From the NCBI GenBank assembly GCA_030603385.1, contig JAUVXW010000010.1, positions 34,737-98,736 of the forward strand: a stretch of DNA of 64,000 nt. Reading direction: 5' to 3'. The notes under the pieces were generated by a model that was not told the DNA's origin, ran no database searches, and saw nothing but the letters and a program-made list of their open reading frames with translations. Position numbers and translations under genes: made by a program. This DNA is from Promethearchaeota archaeon (GTDB taxonomy: Archaea; Asgardarchaeota; Lokiarchaeia; Sigyniarchaeales; SOKP01). This document shows, one piece after another, positions 43,973 through 53,003 of the stretch (position 1 is the stretch's first letter; the number at the start of each line of letters is the position of its first letter).

Positions 43973-45646
43973 TTATTCCCCAACATGTTTCCTTGCAGTT
44001 TTTAATTTTATTTTCTCTTGTTCTTCTAAAATCTTAAAATCAATTTTACCAACTAGGGTTTTTGGAAGTTGTTTACTAAATTCAATTTCCCGAGGACAGC
44101 TCCATTTCAACAAGTTTTGTTGACAGAAATTGATAAGTTCTTTTTCCATTTCAACTCCTTCCTTCTTTTGATCCTTTAAGACAACAAAAGCTTTTACTTT
44201 TTGTATCAGTTTTTCGTCGGGAACACCAATTACGCATGCTTCAAGAACGTCCGGATGTTTATAAAGAACATCTTCTATTTGAGAGGGATATACATTATAA
44301 CCGGAAGATTTTATCATCCTTTTCAGTCTTATTTTGAAGTAGAAAAAACCATCTTTATCCATGGTAGCAATATCTCCTGTGTGTAACCAAATTTTTCCAT
44401 CCTCATGCCTTTTCAATGTTTTAGCTGTTTCTTCTGGATTATCTAAATAGCCCAACATAACAGCAGGTCCATTAATACATATTTCACCTTCTTGACCAAT
44501 TGGAGCTTCATTTATTGTATCTAATTCTACGATTTTCATCATCATATCGGGAAATGGTATCCCAATACTCCCTTCACGATATTCTCCTAAGGGCATGGCA
44601 CAGATTCCTGTTACTGCTTCCGTTAACCCATATCCTTCCCTTAATTGAACGTCTGACCCATTTTTCCTGCAAATTTCTTCAAACTTCTCTTTTGTTCTTC
44701 GCGGTAGTGTATCAGCACCACAAAAAGCTGCTTTTAAGAAACTCAAATCTGTTTGTTGAAATTTTGGATTTTGATTTAGGGCTTCATATAATGTAGGAAC
44801 TCCAAATATTAAAGTTGGCTTTTTATTTTTAATTAACTCTGCTACCTGATCAGGTGTAAATGATGGGACTAAAATACTTTTTCCACCTCCCATAAATATC
44901 GCATTTACACATACTCCTAATCCAAAGCCATGAAAAATAGGTAATATCGCTAATGCTGAATCTTTATCCGATAAATCCATCCATCTTGCAACTTGAGTTC
45001 CCTCTGCTATAAAATTATAATTAGAAAGCATGATACCCTTTGGAATACCAGTAGTCCCTCCAGAATACAAGATTGCGGCTATATCATCAGGATCCGTTCT
45101 ATCTTCAGAAATTTCTGAATAAGATTTATTCATAATGTCTTTCCACCAGAAAATTCTTGGATTGGAAGGGATCTCTTTTACTGCTGTGCTCATCTGCGTT
45201 AGGATTAATGCTTTTAGACTAGTTTTGTCCAATACTTGTTCAAAATTTGAATAAACTCCATCGATTGTGAGAGCAAAAGTACTTTTACTCAAATTTAAAA
45301 AGAATTCAACTTGTTTTGGTGGACTAAGAGGATGAATCATACTAGCAATAGCTCCAATTTTATTAATAGCGTAGAAACAGATAATCCCTTGAGAAGTGGT
45401 GGGCATGGATATTGTCATTCTATCTCCTTTTTTAAGCCCTAAACTAATTAAAGCTTTTGCACATTGGTCAATTTGTCCAATAAGCTGTTGATATGTTGAT
45501 TCATTTCCCATAAAATCATAGGCAATAGAATCAGGGTATATATTTGCTGTTTTGACTAAAGCATTGTACATGGTAGTTCTATGGTACTCAATGCTTTCAG
45601 GTACACGTTTATCATAAAATTTTAACCAAGGTTTTTTTTCATACAT
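43973..45646 (-). CDS. AMP-forming acyl-CoA synthetase
   Basis: A 557-residue ANL-superfamily enzyme: the AMP-binding motif LYSGGTTGIPKGIMLSN, REGYGLTEAVTG, WLHTGDIATMDKDGF, and the C-terminal catalytic loop KTLVGKIDFK with its Lys. It is the long/medium-chain fatty-acyl type rather than acetyl-CoA synthetase by motif spacing. It activates free acids, which fits the acyl-CoA dehydrogenases and ADP-forming synthetase elsewhere in the window. Confidence 0.88.
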   Translation of the reverse strand: MYEKKPWLKFYDKRVPESIEYHRTTMYNALVKTANIYPDSIAYDFMGNESTYQQLIGQIDQCAKALISLGLKKGDRMTISMPTTSQGIICFYAINKIGAIASMIHPLSPPKQVEFFLNLSKSTFALTIDGVYSNFEQVLDKTSLKALILTQMSTAVKEIPSNPRIFWWKDIMNKSYSEISEDRTDPDDIAAILYSGGTTGIPKGIMLSNYNFIAEGTQVARWMDLSDKDSALAILPIFHGFGLGVCVNAIFMGGGKSILVPSFTPDQVAELIKNKKPTLIFGVPTLYEALNQNPKFQQTDLSFLKAAFCGADTLPRRTKEKFEEICRKNGSDVQLREGYGLTEAVTGICAMPLGEYREGSIGIPFPDMMMKIVELDTINEAPIGQEGEICINGPAVMLGYLDNPEETAKTLKRHEDGKIWLHTGDIATMDKDGFFYFKIRLKRMIKSSGYNVYPSQIEDVLYKHPDVLEACVIGVPDEKLIQKVKAFVVLKDQKKEGVEMEKELINFCQQNLLKWSCPREIEFSKQLPKTLVGKIDFKILEEQEKIKLKTARKHVGE

Positions 45647-45762
45647 TCAATTTACCCTTTATCTTATTGAATTTCAGCTTTTTTAGTAATAGAAAAGAAA
45701 TGGTCATTGATTCAATTATTTAGTTAAAAGAAGATATTTTAAAATATATAAAAAGTTTTATT

Positions 45763-46287
45763 TTATCTGGAAAGCCTTTTCTTAAAAAGAAGGATAGCTA
45801 TACCTAAAGCAGAAATAATTGAAATTAAAATGAAATCGAGTCGATATCCAGGAATTATTGGGAGATAATATCTTGTGACAGTATATCCCTCTGGTAAGAT
45901 AATCAGATTATAGGTATCTGGCCCCCCGTCAACTAAAATTATTTCTATATAATAGATTTTAGTTTCTGGAGAAGTGTAGTTTATATAGGGGCTGTCATCC
46001 AGGCTAAAATCAACGAGTGAAGGATTGCTGAATATATCATTATCAAGAGATTTATCATCTTTCACGTACGATTGTCCAGGTCGTTTGTTAAAGAGGAAAA
46101 GAGTGAAATTTCCGCTATCCTCATGATTTAAACTAATTTGAGTATTGTTGCCCACTTGTAAATCAAACAAAAAGAAGGCATAATTCCCATTTTTAATATA
46201 ATCTGTATATATAAAGGCTTTAACAGTCGTGATTGGAATTAATAGAAAAAATAGCGAACAAATTAAAATGATCTTTTTATAATTCAT
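45763..46287 (-). CDS. signal-anchored small surface protein, unknown
   Basis: A 174-residue protein with an N-terminal signal (IILICSLFFLLIPITTVKA), a ~120-residue ectodomain with N-x-S/T sequons, and a C-terminal transmembrane helix ending in a basic tail (LLFKKRLSR). The same topology as the 7432 protein, much smaller. No family recognised. Confidence 0.55.
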   Translation of the reverse strand: MNYKKIILICSLFFLLIPITTVKAFIYTDYIKNGNYAFFLFDLQVGNNTQISLNHEDSGNFTLFLFNKRPGQSYVKDDKSLDNDIFSNPSLVDFSLDDSPYINYTSPETKIYYIEIILVDGGPDTYNLIILPEGYTVTRYYLPIIPGYRLDFILISIISALGIAILLFKKRLSR

Positions 46288-46435
46288 TATTAGATAACTT
46301 CGAATTCTTTTAAAATAGATATTTTATAACTCATTTTAAAATTTTTCATTTTATCTTTATTTGTAATTTCAGAAATTTTTTTCAGAGATCATTACATTTT
46401 AAAATTATTGAGTAGAAGAATTAATTGATTTATTT

Positions 46436-47314
46436 ATGGGCATTTTACTTATAGAACGTTTGGAATTTGAGAAATATCATGGATTAGGAAATGATTATGT
46501 CTTAATTAATGATTTAGAAATGAATATCCCTGAGGAAAAAAAATCAAAATTGGCAATTAAATTATGTGAATTTCATTTCTCAATTGGAGCAGATGGTTTA
46601 ATTTTTGTATGTAAATCTGATAAAGCAGATATTAAAATGCGAATATTTAATAATGATGGAATGGAGGCGGAGATGTGTGGAAATGGAATAAGATGTTTTT
46701 CTAAATATGTTTATGAGAACAATATCGTAAGAAAAGAAGAAATTAAAATTGAAACACTGAAGGGGATTATGGTTGCAAGAAATATTATTACTGAAGAAAA
46801 AGTTATAAGTGTTCAAATTGATATGGGGCCTCCCATTTTAAATTATGAAGAAATACCAGTTATATCAGAGAGTCTTTCAAACAAATGTATAAACGAGCCA
46901 ATTGCTATTTTAGATAAAATTTTTAATTTTTCGGCAGTATCAATGGGAAATCCACACGCAGTGATATTTATTAAAACGCAATTGAATGATGATGAATTAA
47001 ACATGTATGGAGCTACAATAGAGTCTCATGAGCGATTTCCAAACAAAGTAAATGTAGAATTCGTAAAAGTTATTTCAAATGAAGAAGCTATTGTTAGGGT
47101 ATTTGAAAGAGGTGTGGGTATTACTAATTCTTGTGGTACCGGTGCTTGTGCTTCGGTTGTCGCTGGTTCTCTTCTCGGGATATTCAAAAAAAATGCACCG
47201 ATAACCATACATAATGACGGAGGGGATCTAAGAATCACATATAGCAAAACAGTTCTTATGGAAGGGCCTGTAAATAAGGTTTTTACTGGTGTTCTTGAAA
47301 AAATGGAAATTTAA
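46436..47314 (+). CDS. dapF: diaminopimelate epimerase
   Basis: A 292-residue protein with both catalytic Cys motifs: MCGNGIRCFSKYV and TNSCGTGACASVVAG, plus the N-terminal EKYHGLGNDYVLIND. It converts LL- to meso-diaminopimelate for lysine synthesis. It lies 22 bp before lysA, forming a two-gene operon. Confidence 0.94.
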   Translation: MGILLIERLEFEKYHGLGNDYVLINDLEMNIPEEKKSKLAIKLCEFHFSIGADGLIFVCKSDKADIKMRIFNNDGMEAEMCGNGIRCFSKYVYENNIVRKEEIKIETLKGIMVARNIITEEKVISVQIDMGPPILNYEEIPVISESLSNKCINEPIAILDKIFNFSAVSMGNPHAVIFIKTQLNDDELNMYGATIESHERFPNKVNVEFVKVISNEEAIVRVFERGVGITNSCGTGACASVVAGSLLGIFKKNAPITIHNDGGDLRITYSKTVLMEGPVNKVFTGVLEKMEI

Positions 47315-47336
47315 TTAAGGTTTTTGGTTTATTTTC

Positions 47337-48650
47337 ATGAAATATGTTGATTGGTTAAAAGAAAAAGGTCTAGAATATAGAGATGGAGTTCTACACTTTG
47401 CGGATATGAATACTATAGAAATTGCTGAAAAATTTGGAACTCCAATTTATATAATCAGTGAAGAGATGATAAGGAGCCAATATAAAAAATTAAAAAGAAT
47501 TTTGGATTCTGAATATAAGAATAATTCTATACACTACGCCATGAAAGCAAATTCTAACTTATCCATTTTAAAAATTCTAGACTCTGAAGGGGCATGTTTT
47601 GATTGCACATCCACAGGAGAGATTCATACATGTTTAAAGGCTGGTATTTCTCCAAGTAAAATCATCTATACTGGAAATATGTTTACCAATGACGATTTTA
47701 AATTTGCTGTTAAAAATGATATTCTAGTTAATTTAGATAGTATTAGTCAATTGAAAAGATTAGTAAAAATTTATGATGATTTAGGAAAAGAAAAAGAAAT
47801 AGTTTCTTTCAGAATTAACCCAGAATTCGGAGCGGGCCATCATTCTCATACGATAACAGCTGGAAAGACAATTAAATTTGGGATTTTAGATGATCAAGTC
47901 ATCGAAGCATATTCAAAAGCGAAGGAATTCGGTTTTAAAAAGTTTGGAACTCATATCCATATTGGCTCTGGAATAATAAATGCATACGATTTTGAAAAAG
48001 CAATAGATAAATATTTAACAATTATCATGAAGTTAGCTGATACTCTTGATATTACATTTGAGTTTCTCGATTTTGGTGGAGGCTTGGGAATACCATATCG
48101 ACCAGAAGAAGATCCATTAGATTTAGAACTATATAAAACTATAGCCCTTAAAAAGTTTAAAGAACTGGTTGAGAAAGGGAATTTTGGAGAACCTGAGTTT
48201 ATAATAGAACCAGGGCGTTATTTATCGGCAGAAGCGTGTATAATTTTAACCCAAATTAATACAATTAAAGATAATGGGTTTAAAATGTTTGCTGGCACAA
48301 ATACTGGATTTAATACTTTATTACGTCCTGCCATGTATGGTTCATATCACCATATTATAACCTGTAATAAAAAGAATAAAGAAAAAATATTAACTTATGA
48401 TATTGTTGGACCTATTTGTGAATCAGGTGATATAATTGGCAAAGAAAGGAAATTGCCGAAGTTAGAGGAGGGAGATTATCTTGCTATACTTGATACTGGA
48501 GCTTATGGGTTTGCTATGAGTAGTTCATATAATTCTAGACCTAGACCCGCAGAAATTCTAATAGATAAAGGTCAAGTATTCAAAATCCGTGAAGCAGAGA
48601 CTTTTGAAGATTTAATTAGAAATCAAGATATTCCTGAACATTTAAAATAA
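47337..48650 (+). CDS. lysA: diaminopimelate decarboxylase
   Basis: A 437-residue PLP enzyme. The Lys that binds PLP lies in HYAMKANSNLSIL. The Gly-rich PLP-phosphate loop LDFGGGLGIPY, the substrate motif IIEPGRYLSAEACI, and GPICESGD with its active-site Cys are present. It performs the last step of the DAP lysine pathway. Confidence 0.94.
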   Translation: MKYVDWLKEKGLEYRDGVLHFADMNTIEIAEKFGTPIYIISEEMIRSQYKKLKRILDSEYKNNSIHYAMKANSNLSILKILDSEGACFDCTSTGEIHTCLKAGISPSKIIYTGNMFTNDDFKFAVKNDILVNLDSISQLKRLVKIYDDLGKEKEIVSFRINPEFGAGHHSHTITAGKTIKFGILDDQVIEAYSKAKEFGFKKFGTHIHIGSGIINAYDFEKAIDKYLTIIMKLADTLDITFEFLDFGGGLGIPYRPEEDPLDLELYKTIALKKFKELVEKGNFGEPEFIIEPGRYLSAEACIILTQINTIKDNGFKMFAGTNTGFNTLLRPAMYGSYHHIITCNKKNKEKILTYDIVGPICESGDIIGKERKLPKLEEGDYLAILDTGAYGFAMSSSYNSRPRPAEILIDKGQVFKIREAETFEDLIRNQDIPEHLK

Positions 48651-48710
48651 GCATTGAAATAGTTTATAAAATTTATAAATATTAAAATTTTAATTAAACA
48701 TTATTATATT

Positions 48711-48863
48711 GAGATAAGATTATAAACAGTGGGATTATTTGGGCTGGATACCCCTTAATAGTCTCGATGAAGTGTTGGCATAATGAAATCTATACTTAGT
48801 ATTAACACTAAGATGGTTAATGATGACACTGATCTGCACTGATAGCCTTTATAATTTTATCTC
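48711..48863 (+). ncRNA. candidate structured RNA between lysA and dapB
   Basis: GAGATAAGATTATAAA (48711-48726) and TTTATAATTTTATCTC (48848-48863) form a 16-bp stem with one G-U pair, enclosing ~120 nt. CAGTG (48727-48731) pairs with CACTG (48837-48841), and CTTAGT...ACTAAG makes an inner hairpin. A TGATGA (48821-48826) lies exactly 12 nt before a CTGA (48839-48842), the spacing of archaeal C'/D boxes, but matching C and D' boxes are not clear. A TATA-like ATTTATAAAT at 48671-48680 would fit plus-strand transcription. The known family is not recognised, and strand is uncertain. Confidence 0.4.
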
Positions 48864-48866
48864 ACT

Positions 48867-49688
48867 CTAAAGCCCTAACACTTCGTCGGTTGAATAAATT
48901 TTATCTTCTTTAGCATCAGCTATAAATTTTATTGCTTTAATTGAACCATTGGTAAAACATTCTCGACTGTGAGCTTGATGTTTTAATTCAATTCTTTCAC
49001 CTGGTCCAGCATATAAAATTATATGATCTCCTACAATGTCACCACCACGAATAGAATGAATTCCAATCTCCTCCTTTGCACCTACTCTACGTTTATTGGG
49101 GCCTCGTTGTCTTCCAAATTTCGCGATCGTTTCAAAATCAGATCCTAATGTTTCACTTATAATTTGTCCTATTTTTAATGCTGTTCCACTTGGAGCATCA
49201 ATTTTTCTATGGTGGTGTGCTTCAATTACTTCAATATCCCAATCTGCTAAATAACTTGTCAATATGGATGCTACTTTAAACAGAACATTCACACCAGTTG
49301 CCATATTTGGTGAAAATACTGCAGGTGAGTGATTTTTCTTAATTAATTCCTCGAATTTATCAAAAAATTCTTGAGATAACGCTGTGGTTCCAATTACACA
49401 TCTAATTCCATTTTCTGCACAGATCAAGCAATTTTTTTCAGTAGCTGGGGCAATTGTGAAATCTATAGCTACATTAGGTTTTGCTTGAGAAATAACTTCT
49501 GTGAGATATTTCACATCACTTATTTTTATGTTATTAGGATCTTTCACACCCGCGATATAAGCTAATTCTTCACCTATATTGGTTACATCACAGGCAGCAA
49601 CAACATCAATTTCTTTATCCTCTAATGCTAATTTAGTAATTAATTTACCCATTGAGCCCGTTGGCCCAAAAATTAATAATTTAATCAT
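48867..49688 (-). CDS. dapB: 4-hydroxy-tetrahydrodipicolinate reductase
   Basis: A 273-residue protein. The NAD(P)-binding loop GPTGSMGKL is at the start, DFTIAPATEKN and VIGTTALSQ follow, and the active-site region EAHHHRKIDAPSGTAL has the catalytic His and Lys. It lies 23 bp after dapA in the same operon. Confidence 0.94.
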   Translation of the reverse strand: MIKLLIFGPTGSMGKLITKLALEDKEIDVVAACDVTNIGEELAYIAGVKDPNNIKISDVKYLTEVISQAKPNVAIDFTIAPATEKNCLICAENGIRCVIGTTALSQEFFDKFEELIKKNHSPAVFSPNMATGVNVLFKVASILTSYLADWDIEVIEAHHHRKIDAPSGTALKIGQIISETLGSDFETIAKFGRQRGPNKRRVGAKEEIGIHSIRGGDIVGDHIILYAGPGERIELKHQAHSRECFTNGSIKAIKFIADAKEDKIYSTDEVLGL

Positions 49689-49711
49689 TAATAAACCCTC
49701 CAGATATTTTG

Positions 49712-50611
49712 TTAAATTAAATCTAAACCTTTAAGAACAATTTTTATTTTTTTCTGGTTCTCTTCCAAAGGAGGCGTTAAAGGCATTCTCATTCTGATAT
49801 TCATTAAGTCCATTACATCTGCTGCGTATTTAACTGGTCCGGGATTTGTTTCAATAAATAATACTTTGAACAAATCATATAACTCAAGTTGCATATCTCT
49901 TGCTATTCTCCATTCATTGTTTAACATGCTTTTAGTAAATTCAACCATTTTTGAAGGGATAATATTTGAGGCAACGCTAATAACTCCTTTTCCCCCCAAA
50001 GCCATTATATGATATGTCATGCTATCATCTCCGCTTAGAACTATAAAATCATCAGGTGTAGTTTTAATGATTTTAGTTATTTGGTCGATATTTCCACTGG
50101 CACATTTTATTCCTATAATATTATCTTTAGAATGTGCTAATGTTGAAACAGTTTCAGGTTCTAAATTTCTCCCAGTTCTACTAGGGACATTATATAGTAT
50201 TATTGGTAAAGAAACAGAATCAGCAATTAAGGAAAAATGATCTATCAAAGAATGTTGAACGGGTTTATTATAATAAGGCACAACTATTAATAGACCATCT
50301 GCTCCAGCCTTCTCAGCGTATTGAGCTAGAGAAATTGCTTCTTTAGTAGAATTACTACCCGCTCCTGCTAGAACAAATGGATCCTTTCCGCTTTTCTTTG
50401 CTTCATCAACCGCAATATTCATAGCTTGATGATGTTCTTCATGAGATAAAGTCGCACTTTCACCAGTCGTACCCATAGTTAATAGTTGACAACCGTTTTC
50501 AATTTGAAATTTAATAAATTCCCTATATTTCTCCTCATCTATAGAAAAATCTTCATTAAAGGGGGTTATCATAGCGGTAATTACATTTTTTAATTTGTCT
50601 ATCTTAGTCAT
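49712..50611 (-). CDS. dapA: 4-hydroxy-tetrahydrodipicolinate synthase
   Basis: A 299-residue aldolase-type barrel. TPFNEDFSIDEEKYR opens it, GTTGESATLSHEEH is the substrate loop, YNVPSRTGRNL carries the proton-relay Tyr, and IIGIKCASGNI contains the Schiff-base Lys. The first committed step of lysine synthesis, upstream of dapB. Confidence 0.94.
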   Translation of the reverse strand: MTKIDKLKNVITAMITPFNEDFSIDEEKYREFIKFQIENGCQLLTMGTTGESATLSHEEHHQAMNIAVDEAKKSGKDPFVLAGAGSNSTKEAISLAQYAEKAGADGLLIVVPYYNKPVQHSLIDHFSLIADSVSLPIILYNVPSRTGRNLEPETVSTLAHSKDNIIGIKCASGNIDQITKIIKTTPDDFIVLSGDDSMTYHIMALGGKGVISVASNIIPSKMVEFTKSMLNNEWRIARDMQLELYDLFKVLFIETNPGPVKYAADVMDLMNIRMRMPLTPPLEENQKKIKIVLKGLDLI

Positions 50612-50828
50612 ATGAATCTCCTTTATTCGAATTTAATCGTAAATTAAAAGATTAATTAGTAAAGTTCCTATATAAGATTTTTTAATAACCTTATAGATCT
50701 TTTTTATTACAACTTACGCAATATTCTTTTCATCCATATTTAAAGAAAAAATTCGAGAAACTTTTTACAAAAAGTTAAAAGATCTCAAACTGACTATTTT
50801 ATATTCTTAAGCTCAATATTAATTTACA

Positions 50829-51830
50829 ATGTCGATAGATCTTTTAGATAAATTTCAAGGGACATTAATTGGTGTTGCCATAGGTGATACTTTAGGCCAT
50901 CCATTTGAAGGGAAGCTTCGAGTCAAAATTTATTCCTATTTTAAAGATTTCAATGAGTTTATTCAAGAATATAGAGATATCTTTAAGACTTATACTGATG
51001 ATACCCAACTCACAATACATACAGCAAAAGCAATAATTCGAGGAAACGGATTCAACACATATAATTTTATTCAAGAATATGTTAGATGGTTGGATGATCC
51101 TCCAATTGGGCCTGGATATGGGTGTATATCCTCAATTAGAAGGTTAAAATATGGCGTGCCATGGAAAGAAGCAGCCTCAAATTCGGGTGGGAATGGGACT
51201 GTAATGAGAATAGCTCCGATAGGTTTATTTTATTGTCAAGACATAAAGGGATTAAAAACAACTGCAATTAAATCGAGTATAATTACTCATTCACATCCTG
51301 CGGCTTCAGCTGGTGCTGTTGTAATTGCTAGAGCGATTGCGTATTTAATTGAAAAAAGTCCAGAAACTGGTTTTTCTAAAGATAAGCTTTTTGAAGTTAT
51401 GATTTCTTCAATTTCTGGTTCCCAAGAAGATATTTGGGAAGAATTTATTAAAATTTTATATAAATTAAAAGATAATTTAGATATGCCAATTGAAGCTGGT
51501 TTGATTAAATTCTCTCAAGCGGGTGTTAAATCTCCTTATTTTATTGAAGAATATTTAGGTCAAGCTTTTGTGCATCCATATGCAATAAGCACCGTAATAT
51601 GTTCACTCTTTATCTTTTTAAATAGATTATCATCATTTGAAGATTGTATTTTTGAGCTTGCGACTGCGGGGGGGGATAGTGATACAGTTGGGGCAATAGG
51701 AGGGAGTTTAGCAGGAGCTTATTTTGGTATGAAAAATATTCCAAATGATCTGATAAAGCTGGTTAAGAATCATAAGAAAATCCTAAGATTAAGTGAAGAA
51801 CTTTACCGTAAATTTGAAAAACGGTTTTAA
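50829..51830 (+). CDS. ADP-ribosylglycohydrolase family protein
   Basis: A 333-residue ARH-fold enzyme. The metal-binding motifs are IGDTLGHPFEG, YTDDTQLTIHTA, and ATAGGDSDTVGAIGG. GNGTVMRIAPIG and THSHPAASAG complete the set. It removes ADP-ribose from proteins or small molecules. All Mg-binding Asp residues are present, so it should be active. It converges on archaemetzincin with a 14-bp gap. Confidence 0.88.
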   Translation: MSIDLLDKFQGTLIGVAIGDTLGHPFEGKLRVKIYSYFKDFNEFIQEYRDIFKTYTDDTQLTIHTAKAIIRGNGFNTYNFIQEYVRWLDDPPIGPGYGCISSIRRLKYGVPWKEAASNSGGNGTVMRIAPIGLFYCQDIKGLKTTAIKSSIITHSHPAASAGAVVIARAIAYLIEKSPETGFSKDKLFEVMISSISGSQEDIWEEFIKILYKLKDNLDMPIEAGLIKFSQAGVKSPYFIEEYLGQAFVHPYAISTVICSLFIFLNRLSSFEDCIFELATAGGDSDTVGAIGGSLAGAYFGMKNIPNDLIKLVKNHKKILRLSEELYRKFEKRF

Positions 51831-51844
51831 ATGAAAAAGTCAAT

Positions 51845-52414
51845 TTATTGTATACTAGTTTTCAATTGTTTTAAACAAGATGCACAAAATTTTACTGGCT
51901 TCTTGTCTGTATCTGTCAAGCTATTTGAAAATCGCATTACACAAACATTACGACAATGTTTTAAGCGAAATGTGTGCCCTAGTTCGTGGATAGCTTCTTT
52001 TAATATTCTTTCTTCAATTTCTCCCTTAGTTTCCCGTTTCCTATACATCATTCCGTGATCTCTGTAAAAATTTTCTGTAAGTCGTGCTGATGAAATTAAG
52101 GCAGCATAAGATCCTCTTTTAGCTATTCCAAAAACAAAGTTATAATTCTTAGAATAAATATCTTTTTCTAAAATTCCTAAGATTCTAAAGAACTTATTAT
52201 TTTTGGCTTTTCTAATTAACCTTTTTAATATTTTAGGAGCTTTATATTGTTCTCTCTTCGAATCATATTCAGAATATCTTAGTTTTATTCCTTCTTGAAG
52301 GATCTCAACATATAAATTAAATTCGTTAAACTCAACCTCTAAATTCTTCTTTAGACTACTTAATATTGATTGGGTTGACTCACCAACCTTTAATAAATAG
52401 ATAATTCTTTTCAT
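51845..52414 (-). CDS. amzA: archaemetzincin metallopeptidase
   Basis: A 189-residue protein. HELGHTFRLKHC is the archaemetzincin active site (HExxH plus third His and the Cys-rich end), followed by CVMRF and CASC, which bind a second zinc. The length matches archaeal family members. Peptidase function in vivo is not well known. Confidence 0.9.
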   Translation of the reverse strand: MKRIIYLLKVGESTQSILSSLKKNLEVEFNEFNLYVEILQEGIKLRYSEYDSKREQYKAPKILKRLIRKAKNNKFFRILGILEKDIYSKNYNFVFGIAKRGSYAALISSARLTENFYRDHGMMYRKRETKGEIEERILKEAIHELGHTFRLKHCRNVCVMRFSNSLTDTDKKPVKFCASCLKQLKTSIQ

Positions 52415-52578
52415 TTTGAATTTAAACGCAAATTCATAGATACTAACTATTAAATAAATTAGTAACTTCTAAATTATTCTAACTTAACTGAAGATAAAAA
52501 AAAGAAAATATTTAAACAATTTGGAAAAATTGAAAGATGTGGTCAAGGATGGGATATAGGAATTGAAAAATCGTAAAA

Positions 52579-52665
52579 ATGCACGGAGGAGAAATTTGGG
52601 CTGAATTTGAAGGAAAAAATAAGGGCTTAAAATTTTGCTTTTCGCTTCCGATTTCTAAAGAATAA
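52579..52665 (+). pseudogene. histidine-kinase C-terminal remnant
   Basis: The frame MHGGEIWAEF...LKFCFSLPISKE is the end of a HATPase domain (the usual MHGGxIWxES ... FxFxLP ending of bacterial/archaeal sensor kinases). Upstream, KIV precedes it in frame, then a stop, and the rest of the kinase is missing or scrambled. It is a decayed kinase, not a functional gene. Confidence 0.6.
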
Positions 52666-52749
52666 TCTAATATTTTTAAAGGAAAAGTAAAAACCCTAAT
52701 TATTAACGGCAAAACTTTTTTAGAATATTAATTTTTCTTATCTATACCA

Positions 52750-52762
52750 ATATTTAAATAAG
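52750..52762 (+). promoter_or_regulatory. candidate TATA box of tRNA-Pro
   Basis: ATATTTAAATAAG is a good archaeal TATA match about 85-95 nt before the mature tRNA, which would give a ~60-nt leader that includes the CTCTCT/AGAGAG hairpin. Inferred from sequence. Confidence 0.4.
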
Positions 52763-52845
52763 ATTACCTATTTAATTTTCAATTTATCTCTCTAATAAGA
52801 GAGGAATTGAATTAGAACGCTAATAAGAAAAGCCAGTTTCTCAAC

Positions 52846-52946
52846 GGGAGAGTGGTCTAGCTTGGTATGATACTGTAGGGTATTCTCTACAGCATGAATC
52901 TTGGTTTGGGACCAAGGGGCCGAGGGTTCGAATCCCTCCTCTCCCA
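52846..52946 (+). tRNA. tRNA-Pro (UGG), intron-containing
   Basis: Acceptor GGGAGAG (52846-52852) pairs with CTCTCCC (52939-52945), discriminator A. The anticodon arm is CTTGG-TTTGGGA-CCAAG (52900-52916) with anticodon TGG. Variable loop GGGCC, T arm GAGGG-TTCGAAT-CCCTC. CCA is not encoded. The D arm region GTCTAGCTTGGTATGAT matches proline tRNAs. A 27-nt intron interrupts the gene between positions 25 and 26. Confidence 0.93.
52872..52898 (+). other. tRNA-Pro intron at position 25/26
   Basis: A 27-nt intron containing CTGTAG...CTACAG. A bulge-helix-bulge is visible: bulge ATA, 4-bp helix TATG/CATG (one U-G pair), bulge AAT. Cutting two nt into each bulge joins GAT to TCTTGG, restoring the usual proline-tRNA sequence. 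The position is non-canonical for archaeal introns (37/38 is standard). Confidence 0.8.
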
Positions 52947-53003
52947 TTTTTAAATAAAAGGCTAGTTCAATTAGAGTTAATAAACAAAATGATAGAAATA
53001 ATT

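Larger units (their letters stand above)
52415..52845. other. 430-bp gap with kinase remnant and tRNA leader
   Basis: No intact gene. It holds a histidine-kinase C-terminal remnant (52579-52665, listed), a TATA-like ATATTTAAATAAG at ~52750-52762, and a leader hairpin CTCTCT/AGAGAG (52788-52803) before the tRNA. Confidence 0.5.

Noticed and set aside
48711..48863. Lysine riboswitch
   Set aside because: It sits at the 3' ends of both flanking genes, not in a 5' leader, and the known lysine-riboswitch core sequences are not visible.
51831..52058. 75-residue plus-strand frame after the ADP-ribosylglycohydrolase
   Set aside because: It overlaps archaemetzincin on the other strand, including its conserved active site.
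52512..52712. 66-residue minus-strand frame
   Set aside because: Antisense of the histidine-kinase remnant, with no recognisable domain.
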